Part shown: one piece after another, positions 1 through 7,651 of the stretch
Numbering within the stretch: position 1 is the first letter of the stretch
Layout of the letters: every line of letters begins with the position of its first letter
Virus record (IMG/VR): IMGVR_UViG_3300018426_000028
Location: 1 to 52,931 of that record
From: a virus
Reading direction: 5' to 3' (one strand)
Length of the DNA stretch: 52,931 bases
Notes under the pieces: model-generated
The model's database searches: none
Told to the model about the DNA's origin: nothing
What the model saw: the letters and a program-made list of their open reading frames with translations, nothing else
Program-made: the position numbers and the translations under genes

Positions 1-956
1 GCACCAACATTTCCACGGAGTCTTTGACTCACACAGATATTTAGGTAGTCAACATAGATGATGTCTGGGATGAAGTTCTGTTTGACTTTCAGTTCTTCAA
101 GTAGTGTACGGAAGTGTCCAACGTGAGCAGAGGCAGTCGGATACTCTTTGATAATCAAACGTCCATCGATCTTGTTCTTGATCTTTTCGACCCGATCATC
201 AAACATTTTCTTAGACAGATCACGCAAGTCTGTGATTGGCACATTCATCATGTTGGCATCGATACGTTCTGCGATGCGTTCCTCTGCCATTTCCAGTGTG
301 ATATACAAAACATTCTTACTCTGTTCGATACAGGCTGCGGCACAGTGACACATGAACAGAGACTTACCAACACCAGTACCAGCAAGTGCCACATTGAGAG
401 TCTTGTTACTCAGTCCACCCTCGGTGATCCTGTTGAAGTAGTCAAGATCAAATGGCAATTTCTCTTCTTCTCGGTGGTAAAAATCATATCGCATGTCAGC
501 ATCAGCAACATAATCATGACCAACGTGGTTATCAAATCCTACGCTGAGTGCATCTGACAATATACTAGGCAAAGAATCTACGGTGTGTAGTTTGTCTTGA
601 CCATCGATGATTTGAATAGACTGCATGATGGCATTGTAAACTGCCTTATCCTTGCAAAACTTTTCTGACTGATCAACTAACCAATTCAGATCAGAAGAGA
701 CATTAGACAATCCATTGATAAGTTCTTCCGACTTGGCATACAAGTCTTCAGTAATTTTTCTATTGTTTTGTAAAGAGATTAGTAGAGCATTTTTTGATGG
801 ACATGCATTGTACTTTTGAAAATGTTCGGCAATTGATGCAAACACTGTTCTATGTTCTACATCAAGAAAGTAATCCTCTCTTAGAAATGCAATAACCTTT
901 CGTGCATATTCCTCATCAAATATCAGATTCGATAATATTTCTGTCTCTAATCTCAT
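1..956 (-). CDS. 41: Replicative DNA helicase gp41 (DnaB-like), 3' end off the window
   Basis: T4 gp41-type helicase that unwinds DNA ahead of the replisome and works with the primase. I translated it by hand from the ATG at 956; about 318 residues are present before the window edge, and T4 gp41 is about 475. A small N-terminal helical domain (about 1-150) is followed by a RecA-fold domain with Walker A AGTGVGKS (192-199) and Walker B IIYVDYLN (299-306). The missing C-terminus should hold the arginine finger and DNA-binding loops. Its start overlaps the small zinc-ribbon gene upstream by 41 bases, so it is probably co-transcribed with uvsX and gp43. The family call is firm; the symbol is by T4 homology. 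Confidence 0.93.
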   Translation of the reverse strand, partial: MRLETEILSNLIFDEEYARKVIAFLREDYFLDVEHRTVFASIAEHFQKYNACPSKNALLISLQNNRKITEDLYAKSEELINGLSNVSSDLNWLVDQSEKFCKDKAVYNAIMQSIQIIDGQDKLHTVDSLPSILSDALSVGFDNHVGHDYVADADMRYDFYHREEEKLPFDLDYFNRITEGGLSNKTLNVALAGTGVGKSLFMCHCAAACIEQSKNVLYITLEMAEERIAERIDANMMNVPITDLRDLSKKMFDDRVEKIKNKIDGRLIIKEYPTASAHVGHFRTLLEELKVKQNFIPDIIYVDYLNICVSQRLRGNVG

Positions 957-1092
957 CAATAAATTCTCTCTTTACATCTTCCACACATGGTTCACATAAG
1001 TAAACCTTATCATCTGCACTATTAAAACATATTGCAGGATCATTGTCAAGGTCTATCGCAGTTTCACAACGATCACAATTCACTGTAGGCAT
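916..1092 (-). CDS. 58-residue zinc-ribbon-like protein between uvsX and gp41
   Basis: Small gene absent from simple long-ORF lists. It starts with ATG at 1092, inside the 3' end of uvsX, and stops with TGA at 916, inside the start of gp41, so it overlaps both neighbours. The protein has two CxxC pairs (C6/C9 and C33/C36) separated by 23 residues, the spacing of a small zinc ribbon, and a charged C-terminus rich in D, E and R. Nesting between two replisome genes suggests translational coupling and perhaps a replication or recombination accessory role, but the function is unknown. That it is a real gene is supported by the cysteine pattern and tight packing. Confidence 0.72.
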   Translation of the reverse strand: MPTVNCDRCETAIDLDNDPAICFNSADDKVYLCEPCVEDVKREFIDEIRDRNIIESDI

Positions 1093-2134
1093 CTTTAATA
1101 TCCTCCTCGGTTACCTCTGCTTGCATGATAGAATCAGAAGAGATTAGGTATCTCTGAGAAATCCATTCGACAAACGTATCGTCTTTCAAAATTGGTAACC
1201 AGAATTCTTTCTGATATGTTTCTTTGGTGCGATACTTCTTACTGTCATCGCCATTTGCCGCAACTTGATACCATCCGTTACTGGGTTTCACAACATGACC
1301 AGATTCAAGTGCCATGTCCAGTAGACCAGACCACTTGCTGATACCACCTTCAAAAGAAACTTCGATTGGAATCTTAGACTTCTCTCTGACATAACGAGAC
1401 TTCTCAACATTAATAATAAAGTTGTATCCCGTCAAATCTGTGCCCGTCTTTTCTTGTTGACGGCCAATAATATAGATGTTGTCGGCAGAGTAGTAGATAC
1501 CTGTACCACCAGAGACGATATCTTTTGGGAACATACCAATCTCTTTGTAAGTATGATTGACAACTACAGCAGGGATATCTTTCAGTGTCAAGTGAGGAGT
1601 GATCATACGGAACAGAGACTTCATCTGTTTAGCACGAGTCATATCAGCCACTGACTTGCCATCAAGTGCATCTTCCACTTCCTTTTTAGATGCCAAGTTA
1701 CCAACAGAGTCAACGATAATCATCACACGGTCACCCCGTTCGATGTTATTCAACTGAGACATGGAGTCATGTTTCAACTGTTCGATGTCTGTGATTGGAG
1801 TATGTACAACTCGGTCAGTATCAATACCAAAAGATTGGAAGTAACCCTGAGGCGCACCAAACTCTGAATCATAGAACAGAATCACCGCATCATCATACTT
1901 GTCTAGATAAGACTTGGCAAGAAGCATAGCAAAGGCAGTCTTGAAGTGTTTGGAAGGCCCAGCGAACACCGTCAATCCTGGCGTAAGTCCACCATCAAGT
2001 TTACCAGAGAGTGCCACATTCAAAGCAGGCACAGATGTCTGGATCAAATCTTTCGTGTTGAAAAACTTGGAGTCAGTCAATACAGATGACTCTTTAATTG
2101 TGGAATTCTTTTTTAACTTATCAATCAAACTCAT
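1073..2134 (-). CDS. uvsX: UvsX RecA-like recombinase
   Basis: Strand-exchange recombinase of the T4 type, 353 residues (T4 UvsX about 391). It forms filaments on single-stranded DNA and drives recombination-dependent replication with UvsY and UvsW, both encoded at 24242-26169. The Walker A is the UvsX-specific GPSKHFKT (59-66), not the bacterial RecA form, and Walker B is VMIIVDSVG (137-145). The ATG at 2134 overlaps the gp43 stop by four bases (ATGA), indicating coupled translation. Downstream it overlaps the zinc-ribbon gene. There is no sign of truncation; the slightly short length is common in marine T4-like phages. Confidence 0.95.
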   Translation of the reverse strand: MSLIDKLKKNSTIKESSVLTDSKFFNTKDLIQTSVPALNVALSGKLDGGLTPGLTVFAGPSKHFKTAFAMLLAKSYLDKYDDAVILFYDSEFGAPQGYFQSFGIDTDRVVHTPITDIEQLKHDSMSQLNNIERGDRVMIIVDSVGNLASKKEVEDALDGKSVADMTRAKQMKSLFRMITPHLTLKDIPAVVVNHTYKEIGMFPKDIVSGGTGIYYSADNIYIIGRQQEKTGTDLTGYNFIINVEKSRYVREKSKIPIEVSFEGGISKWSGLLDMALESGHVVKPSNGWYQVAANGDDSKKYRTKETYQKEFWLPILKDDTFVEWISQRYLISSDSIMQAEVTEEDIKDAYSEL

Positions 2135-4638
2135 AAAAATAATCCTTCTAATGTAGCAACTGGTTTTGTATTCCAGTTCAAACTTTCAACAATTGTATTT
2201 AGTGGGTCAAGAAATGCTTTCTGAAACTGGGTATCATAATCGATGTATCGATGGAGATCGAACTCCTTCGGCATCAGACCATTGAAACCGACACAATTTT
2301 CTCGGACATGATTTGGTTCCTTGAGATACAGATACTTAATCTTGTCACCATCTTGAATCAACTGATACTTCTTTTCAATCTTCTGGGTGCGAACAAGGTG
2401 ATTATACACCAAAGCACCACGAACATGCATCGGAGTTCCTTTAGTGTAAACTGTTTCACGGGAAACATACTTATCAATGTTATTGCATCCACGAGGAAAG
2501 GCAATGTCTTCGGGAGGCATACTCTTAAACTTCTGCCATGTCTCTTCAACGTAGTCCTGCAACTCTTTTTCATCAGCACTGAGACACAGACTGACTGCCT
2601 CCTTCAACCAACTACGGACTGGTGCGGGAGTAGATGATCGAACAATCTCCAAACCCATCACTTTGAGTTTGGGTTCCTTGTATCGGACACCTTCGTTGTC
2701 CCACACATTCATTGCATATCTTTTCTTCGCAACCCAAATGCCAGTGTCAGCAATACCTTCACGTTTGAACACAATCTTCTTGTCAAATACATTCATGTAA
2801 TCACCAAGTTCCTGCATCCGGCCATTGATAACTGGTTCAAGTTTCTGGTCAACAAACTTGTCGAGGATGTCAATAATCTCATCGAATGGTTTGTCCTTCA
2901 GATGTTTCTCCACCATCGTATCCAGTGTCAAATAACAAGAGTCGGTGTCGGTGTAGAAAGAGTACACTTCATTATCTGTGCCAAGAAACTTGTTCATGAA
3001 TTCATCAATTACCTTGGCAGTGTCACGGATAATCAACTGACCCGTCAAAGTAATTGACTCTGCGATTCGCTCATCAAAGTATCGGAACCACTTGTTACCA
3101 ATCGCACCAAAGAGAGAGTTCAACTGAATTTTTCTTGCCATCTGAAAGTTGTGATACTTGGCAATGTCATTCTTGAGTTTAGGATTCTTTGTATCCTCAT
3201 ACTCTTGTTCTGCCTGTTTCATCAGTTTCTTATACCGTTGTCGGTCATCAAAAAACTTCTGAGTAATCTCTGCCATGAAACCCTGTTTGTCTTTTCTATA
3301 GAGATATCCATTAGCAGCCATGGACAACCCGCTATCTGCCAGTTTCAACTGATGTTTCCGTTCCAAGATACTGTCCACGGTACAGTCAATTGGTTTGTGG
3401 TTTTCTGCAAGCATCTCGGGAGATAGATTGTGTTGCATGATGATAGAAGGATACAGACTTGTAGCATCAACAGACACAACCCACTTGTATTTTCCTGTCT
3501 TGGGTTCTTGCACATAACCGCCTGGAAATCCCTTGGAGAAGTGTTCTTTCTTCTGGGGGATCATGATATTTTTTTCTAGCAGATGGTTATACAACAGGCA
3601 ATCCCATGTACGCACTGAAGAAAAGATGTCGTTGTAATTACACTTACAGTCATATGCCATCGTGATAATCAACTCAAGGAACTTCATCTTATCATCAAGT
3701 TCGTCAACGAGTTTGGTATCGATGATGTTGTAGTCGATGAACCTGTTCCAATCATTCTCATAAAACTCACGGAAAGTTTCAAACCCCGTGTCAAGTTTGT
3801 TCTTCCCAAGTTCTACTTCGGCAATGTAGTCGAGTCGGTAGGACTCTTGGAAAGTGTAAGTAAACTTTTTGTACAAATCCATGTAGTCCAGTTGGATCAC
3901 ACCCTTGATATCAATCTTCATGATCTCTCGGTTGTGTCCTCGCACCATACGTTTACGAGTCATGTTGTACGGACTGAGATTGTTCTTGGCATCATTGCCA
4001 AACACTCGGTCAATCCTGTTGACTAAGTATGGCATATCAAACTGTTCCATGTTCCATCCAGTAACAATGTCTGGATAATCACTTGCCCACCACTGCATGA
4101 ATTGTTCTAGCAAATCATATTCATCACTGCAATAGTGATAGGTCACGGGCAGTCCTTCGACTTCTTCTGACACACACTTCCATTCACCAGAACCCCATGT
4201 ATGGATTTCTTTGGTGGCATTGTCAATGACAGAGATAAGAAGAACCTCTTCGATGGGGTTCTCTACATCTGGGAATCCGTGTTCGGCGGTTGTCTCAATA
4301 TCGATGGACAAGATTTTCATTTGACTCATGTCAAATTCAATCGCACTTGGATACATTGAAGAAAGGTATTGATAGGTCAGATCGGTCTGACCGTAGATAG
4401 GATAGTTTTCGATCTTAGAATAATTATCTAAGAATTCTTTACAGTCAGCATTGTCTCCGAAAGTAATTTCTTTCAGACTTTGACCGTCAATAGATTTAAA
4501 TTGAGATGGTTCGGCAGACTTTACATAAAGTGTAGGGGCGAAGGGATGACGTTCCGTAAAACGCTTACCATTCCTCACGCCCCTAACTAAAATGGAGTTA
4601 CCGTATTGCCATGCATAAGTGTAGAAGTTTTGAGACAT
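2131..4638 (-). CDS. 43: DNA polymerase gp43 (family B)
   Basis: Replicative DNA polymerase with 3'-5' proofreading, 835 residues from the ATG at 4638; a TTG one codon upstream is less likely. Exonuclease motifs are DIET near residue 113 and YNIID near 303. Polymerase motif A is DATSLYPSI (about 391-399), motif B is KIQLNSLFGAIGN (about 503-515) and motif C is YTDTDS (about 562-567). All catalytic aspartates are present and the gene is unbroken (T4 gp43 is 898). It acts with the gp45 clamp and gp44/62 loader found upstream. A sigma70-like promoter lies at 4671-4699, and the stop overlaps uvsX by four bases. Confidence 0.96.
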   Translation of the reverse strand: MSQNFYTYAWQYGNSILVRGVRNGKRFTERHPFAPTLYVKSAEPSQFKSIDGQSLKEITFGDNADCKEFLDNYSKIENYPIYGQTDLTYQYLSSMYPSAIEFDMSQMKILSIDIETTAEHGFPDVENPIEEVLLISVIDNATKEIHTWGSGEWKCVSEEVEGLPVTYHYCSDEYDLLEQFMQWWASDYPDIVTGWNMEQFDMPYLVNRIDRVFGNDAKNNLSPYNMTRKRMVRGHNREIMKIDIKGVIQLDYMDLYKKFTYTFQESYRLDYIAEVELGKNKLDTGFETFREFYENDWNRFIDYNIIDTKLVDELDDKMKFLELIITMAYDCKCNYNDIFSSVRTWDCLLYNHLLEKNIMIPQKKEHFSKGFPGGYVQEPKTGKYKWVVSVDATSLYPSIIMQHNLSPEMLAENHKPIDCTVDSILERKHQLKLADSGLSMAANGYLYRKDKQGFMAEITQKFFDDRQRYKKLMKQAEQEYEDTKNPKLKNDIAKYHNFQMARKIQLNSLFGAIGNKWFRYFDERIAESITLTGQLIIRDTAKVIDEFMNKFLGTDNEVYSFYTDTDSCYLTLDTMVEKHLKDKPFDEIIDILDKFVDQKLEPVINGRMQELGDYMNVFDKKIVFKREGIADTGIWVAKKRYAMNVWDNEGVRYKEPKLKVMGLEIVRSSTPAPVRSWLKEAVSLCLSADEKELQDYVEETWQKFKSMPPEDIAFPRGCNNIDKYVSRETVYTKGTPMHVRGALVYNHLVRTQKIEKKYQLIQDGDKIKYLYLKEPNHVRENCVGFNGLMPKEFDLHRYIDYDTQFQKAFLDPLNTIVESLNWNTKPVATLEGLFL

Positions 4639-4670
4639 CAATCATAACCAAAATAATAAATCAAAGTAAC

Positions 4671-4699
4671 ATAGTATCACAACAGATGGTTAATGTCAA
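4671..4699 (-). promoter_or_regulatory. Sigma70-like promoter for gp43
   Basis: On the minus strand a perfect -35 TTGACA (4694-4699) is followed by 17 bases and then TACTAT (4671-4676), four of six matches to the -10 consensus. It sits about 30 bases before the gp43 ATG and touches the stop region of the upstream gene. The expected start of transcription is near 4664. It would let gp43, uvsX and gp41 be read independently of the Hsp20 side. Confidence 0.6.
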
Positions 4700-4702
4700 T
4701 CC

Positions 4703-5089
4703 CTATCCTTCAAATTTTGGTGTCCTAGAACTAGTAGAAGTAGCAGTGTGTTGGAACTTTGCTTCGTATTCCAACTTAATATCTGCCTTTGGTTCAAAGA
4801 CATAATTTATTTGACCGTAGGGGACAAACAAAACCCCTTCACTAGCAGGAGAACAAGGAACAAAGACTATTCTAAATACTCCCTCCCTATTCTTCTCGTC
4901 AGATTTATAGTGAATTTCAGCTGGGTTCTGAACCATCCATCGGTTACCCTCTTTATCATCGGAAAGATATCCAATGATATCTTGCGTACAACCCTGAAGT
5001 TTAATACCAATACTAACTGGTTTACTAGGAGGTTGTGGGGTTTCCACCACTTCTTCATTCAAATTTGCATCTACAATTTCTTCACTCAT
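4703..5089 (-). CDS. Conserved-looking protein of unknown function upstream of gp43
   Basis: 128 residues starting at the ATG at 5089. An acidic, proline-containing leader of about 22 residues (E/V/P-rich) precedes a compact region of alternating hydrophobic strands (SIGIKLQG, RWMVQNPAEIHY, FRIVFVPC, GVLFVPYGQINYVF), which suggests a small all-beta domain. The tail is Thr/Ser-rich. I see no catalytic motif and no membrane segment. It lies between a 43-residue membrane protein and gp43, in the same direction. The pattern of an N-terminal KP-x-SI plus a small beta barrel loosely resembles the protein at 23857-24261, but I cannot establish homology. Function not assigned. Confidence 0.75.
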   Translation of the reverse strand: MSEEIVDANLNEEVVETPQPPSKPVSIGIKLQGCTQDIIGYLSDDKEGNRWMVQNPAEIHYKSDEKNREGVFRIVFVPCSPASEGVLFVPYGQINYVFEPKADIKLEYEAKFQHTATSTSSRTPKFEG

Positions 5090-5105
5090 AACAATATAGT
5101 CTCCA

Positions 5106-5237
5106 TTAAGCTACAGTTTGTAGACCAACAACTGAATAAATCATTACTGCTAGAGTTCCCAAAACAAATACTGTTTCGGTTACCTGTTCACAGAATCGTC
5201 CATCACAATCCTTGGCCATTTGGATTAAAGTTTTCAT
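5106..5237 (-). CDS. 43-residue single-span membrane protein coupled to Hsp20
   Basis: Short gene with ATG at 5237 and TAA at 5106. The start overlaps the Hsp20 stop by four bases (ATGA), and a GAGGAAA ribosome site lies just upstream in the Hsp20 tail, which strongly supports translation. The protein has a charged N-terminal half with two cysteines (C11, C16) and one hydrophobic helix from about residue 22 to 42 (VFVLGTLAVMIYSVVG). It probably sits in the host inner membrane. The function is unknown; candidates are a holin-like or membrane-stress protein, with nothing to choose between them. Confidence 0.6.
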   Translation of the reverse strand: MKTLIQMAKDCDGRFCEQVTETVFVLGTLAVMIYSVVGLQTVA

Positions 5238-5713
5238 TTTTCCTCTTTGAGAAATTTTGGGTTAGACTTTTTGTTTACTAGGATTTCACGAGCCTTTTTC
5301 TCTTCGGGAATAATTTTTTGTAGAGTGATATTCAACATACCATCTACAAAGTCAGCACCAAGTACTTCTACATCTTCCGCTAGTGCGAAAGTGCGAGTGA
5401 AGTTTCTTGCGCCAATTCCTTTGTGGAGATATTCTCTCTTGTCTTCTCCACGATCTTGAACACCTTGAACAATGAGTTTGTTGCCGGTGGGGACAACGTG
5501 GATATTGAATTCATCTTCAGTAAAACCAGCGCCGGCAATTTCTATGATGAAATTTTCATCATCTACCCGAACGATATTGTAGGGGGGATAATTGTTGGCA
5601 ACTTCACTACAGGTTACAAGGTTATCAAATACCGAGTCAAAACCAATAGTGAATGGGCGATACTGATCCATAATTTTGTCGATGTCGGCGACACCAAATT
5701 TGCGTGTGACCAT
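5234..5713 (-). CDS. hsp20: Small heat-shock protein Hsp20 (IbpA-like)
   Basis: 159-residue alpha-crystallin-type chaperone that holds unfolding proteins. The N-terminus (FTIGFDSVFDNL) matches the IbpA/Hsp20 leader. The alpha-crystallin domain spans about 40-145, ending with the strand containing FVDGMLNITLQK, and a short Lys-rich tail follows with an IPEEKK motif. Hsp20 is a hallmark accessory gene of marine T4-like phages and usually sits beside regA/gp62, as here; it is thought to help capsid or scaffold folding. The ATG at 5713 has GGAG ahead of it. The stop is coupled to the 43-residue membrane protein. Confidence 0.93.
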   Translation of the reverse strand: MVTRKFGVADIDKIMDQYRPFTIGFDSVFDNLVTCSEVANNYPPYNIVRVDDENFIIEIAGAGFTEDEFNIHVVPTGNKLIVQGVQDRGEDKREYLHKGIGARNFTRTFALAEDVEVLGADFVDGMLNITLQKIIPEEKKAREILVNKKSNPKFLKEEK

Positions 5714-5743
5714 AATAGTCTCCTTTTCAGCGAGTTTAAATTG

Positions 5744-5795
5744 CGTATCCCTTACGGCGATACGATAATATATATAAGACTTCTTGCCTTATATA
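5744..5795. other. Two small stem-loops between regA and hsp20
   Basis: The 83-base gap holds two inverted repeats: TATATAAG (5771-5778) with CTTATATA (5788-5795), a 9-base loop, and CGTATC (5744-5749) with GATACG (5759-5764). On the minus strand the first follows the regA stop but is not followed by a T-run, so a terminator is not supported. It may attenuate transcription or protect the mRNA end. Confidence 0.4.
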
Positions 5796-5796
5796 A

Positions 5797-6213
5797 TTAT
5801 TTTTTCCTACCAATATTGTATTTAGTGACCAGAGTCCAATCGTTTTTCTCCTTGTAAGGCAGAATCTTGATCTGACTCATTGGTGCTAATTTTTCCTCTG
5901 CAATAGGACTGCAAAGTTCAATCAGACCCCAATCACTCAACAGTTTGGCAATCGAGTTTCTTCTCATCAAATCATTGTCACTGAGTTCAGCAGACTTACC
6001 ATCAAGAGCAAAGAGCTCTTTGAAATGGGTGATAAAATACCTACCCTGCTTGTGCAAGATATGACAAGATTGATATAAGACTTTTTCTTTTTTGGATGCA
6101 ACACCTATTCTAGATAGGGTTTCTCTCACTTTCAAAAAGTCATCATCATTTTTTAATTTTATTTCCACTGGAGTATAATCTGGAAAATTAATAGCAAAAA
6201 AATCTTCACTCAT
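5797..6213 (-). CDS. regA: RegA translational repressor
   Basis: 138 residues (T4 RegA is 122). RegA binds the initiation regions of phage early mRNAs, including clamp and clamp-loader genes, and blocks their translation. The diagnostic stretch FLKVRETLSRIG...KVLYQSCHIL (about 26-55) and the DWGLIEL segment near 100 match the T4 protein closely. The extra length is an N-terminal extension of about 16 residues before the VEIKLK strand. It lies directly downstream of gp62, as in T4. A T4-type late box at 6256-6263 could restart its transcription late. Confidence 0.93.
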   Translation of the reverse strand: MSEDFFAINFPDYTPVEIKLKNDDDFLKVRETLSRIGVASKKEKVLYQSCHILHKQGRYFITHFKELFALDGKSAELSDNDLMRRNSIAKLLSDWGLIELCSPIAEEKLAPMSQIKILPYKEKNDWTLVTKYNIGRKK

Positions 6214-6255
6214 TTTAAAGTTACCTTCATAATTATTATTATTGTTTATGAAGAT

Positions 6256-6263
6256 TATTTATA
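6256..6263 (-). promoter_or_regulatory. T4-type late promoter box upstream of regA
   Basis: The minus strand reads TATAAATA, the exact consensus recognised by gp55-RNA polymerase in T4. It lies in the 55-base gap between gp62 and regA, with a predicted start near 6250 and a leader of about 37 bases to the regA ATG. Confidence 0.6.
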
Positions 6264-6268
6264 AAATG

Positions 6269-6715
6269 CTAATTTTTCCCACCCTTATTTAATAGTTTAA
6301 TAATAGACTGGAGGTCATCATCGGATAATATTCTCAGAGCCTCAATCGCCTTGGTATCAGTGTACCCAAAATATTCTTTCACGATCTCAACATTACTTTC
6401 CCGCTCGGGTTTGATCCACTTGTTAAATCGTTTTTTCTTACGAACTATACCGATCAGGAAATCGTACTGCATCTTCTTATCTATGTGTGGTCTAGAATTC
6501 ATTTCATTTGCCACATGTACAGTATCATTACCATGAGACAGAGACTTGTTTACCAAAAATGGATTATACTGTTTCTCTGACCAATCATCTACAATCAGAT
6601 TCTCTTTGGTATAAGTAATGCTATTTGTAAAATCAAATGGACTAATAGACTTCTTCTTTGTCTGATAGTCCTCTGGATTGTAAGTTGGTTTGGGTGTTCC
6701 TAAATCTTCAAGCAT
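6269..6715 (-). CDS. 62: Clamp loader small subunit gp62
   Basis: 148 residues, shorter than T4 gp62 (187). With gp44 it forms the loader that places the gp45 clamp on DNA. The sequence has the marine-phage gp62 features: SPFDFTNSITYTKENL (25-40), a central DWSEKQYNPFLVN segment and a helical C-terminus. There is no ATPase motif, as expected for the small subunit. It is encoded between gp44/TauD and RegA, matching T4 gene order. The ATG at 6715 lies inside the 3' end of the 49-residue gene, so translation is likely coupled. Confidence 0.85.
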   Translation of the reverse strand: MLEDLGTPKPTYNPEDYQTKKKSISPFDFTNSITYTKENLIVDDWSEKQYNPFLVNKSLSHGNDTVHVANEMNSRPHIDKKMQYDFLIGIVRKKKRFNKWIKPERESNVEIVKEYFGYTDTKAIEALRILSDDDLQSIIKLLNKGGKN

Positions 6716-6857
6716 TTTTATCTACAACACTCACTTTGTATTTGACTGATAGTTTCTTTGCAGTGTCTATCCAGTAAGCACGCCACTGTGGATCAATGGT
6801 ACGTTTACTAGCTTCCAGACAATTTTTTATTCTTTGTATCGCCAACTTTTTACTCAT
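6708..6857 (-). CDS. 49-residue basic protein between the TauD-like gene and gp62
   Basis: ATG at 6857 overlaps the oxygenase stop by four bases (ATGA), and TGA at 6708 overlaps the gp62 start by eight bases. This tight two-sided overlap is the main evidence that it is translated. The protein is basic and Lys-rich, with a predicted helix containing PQWRAYWIDTAKKLS. It has no known motif. Position in the clamp-loader operon suggests a small replication accessory protein, but this is inference. Confidence 0.6.
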   Translation of the reverse strand: MSKKLAIQRIKNCLEASKRTIDPQWRAYWIDTAKKLSVKYKVSVVDKNA

Positions 6858-7651
6858 AACTTCACCTTGGAATAATCAAATGCGATGCGATGCAACACTC
6901 TATTCTCCATGTTGTCGCACTCCCACCTCTTGTGAATAGTCAACCACTGTTCACTAATAACAACATCACCATCTTGCCAGTGATGATCGTACCTATACTT
7001 ATCTTGCAATACATGTTCCTTCAACCAATCCATAGTTTCTTCAAACTGAGGTTGTTCATATTCTACTATACCAAATATCTGTAGGAAAGGAAAGTAAAGT
7101 CCAGTTTTTCCTGCTTCATTGGTATAGACTAATGGGAATGGTTTATCTGTAGCATGATGTTCAATAAAAAAATCACTTTCAGAATACGAACCAGTTTTAT
7201 ATCCCAAGGTAATATGAAGTTTGTTGATTCTTTTTTTATCTTTGTCGGAAAGGTCTTCATATGCCTGTCGCATGTCAATCCAACTGGTACAACTACCAAC
7301 AGTATCCTTGACACCATGCAACCAAATAAGTGGAGCACGATCATAACTGCTTGCCTGATTGGCATGCCAGTCAAGAGCAGAGGTGTGACCAAACAACCCA
7401 GGCTCGCCGTGTTGATTCTTCTCACCAGTGACCCGAATGATATGATCATTGACTGCAATATGCTCACCACGTTCGCCTGGCTTGTTCTGCAACTGCTGAC
7501 ACTCACCAATCATTTGGCAAAACCTAACCTCATCATCTGGGGTTAGATTCTGATTACGAAAGACAATCACACCGTGATCAAGAACTTCTTCTGCAATTGC
7601 ATGTGCTACTGATTCGGTTGCTTTTGTTAAATCGTATTTTGCAAATCTCAT
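6854..7651 (-). CDS. TauD/TfdA-like Fe(II)/2-oxoglutarate oxygenase
   Basis: 265 residues, the size of TauD. The family oxidises small molecules using Fe(II), O2 and 2-oxoglutarate. The double-stranded beta-helix core is visible, with H96 in DWHAN, distal H240 in TIHKRW, and R251/R255, which match the TauD distal His and its two oxoglutarate-binding Arg at +11 and +15. Unusually, the first metal motif reads H-A-N rather than H-x-D. The gene lies between gp44 and gp62 and overlaps both neighbours by four bases, a position known from marine T4-like phages. The substrate is unknown; nucleic-acid or amino-acid oxidation are possibilities. Confidence 0.85.
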   Translation of the reverse strand: MRFAKYDLTKATESVAHAIAEEVLDHGVIVFRNQNLTPDDEVRFCQMIGECQQLQNKPGERGEHIAVNDHIIRVTGEKNQHGEPGLFGHTSALDWHANQASSYDRAPLIWLHGVKDTVGSCTSWIDMRQAYEDLSDKDKKRINKLHITLGYKTGSYSESDFFIEHHATDKPFPLVYTNEAGKTGLYFPFLQIFGIVEYEQPQFEETMDWLKEHVLQDKYRYDHHWQDGDVVISEQWLTIHKRWECDNMENRVLHRIAFDYSKVKL

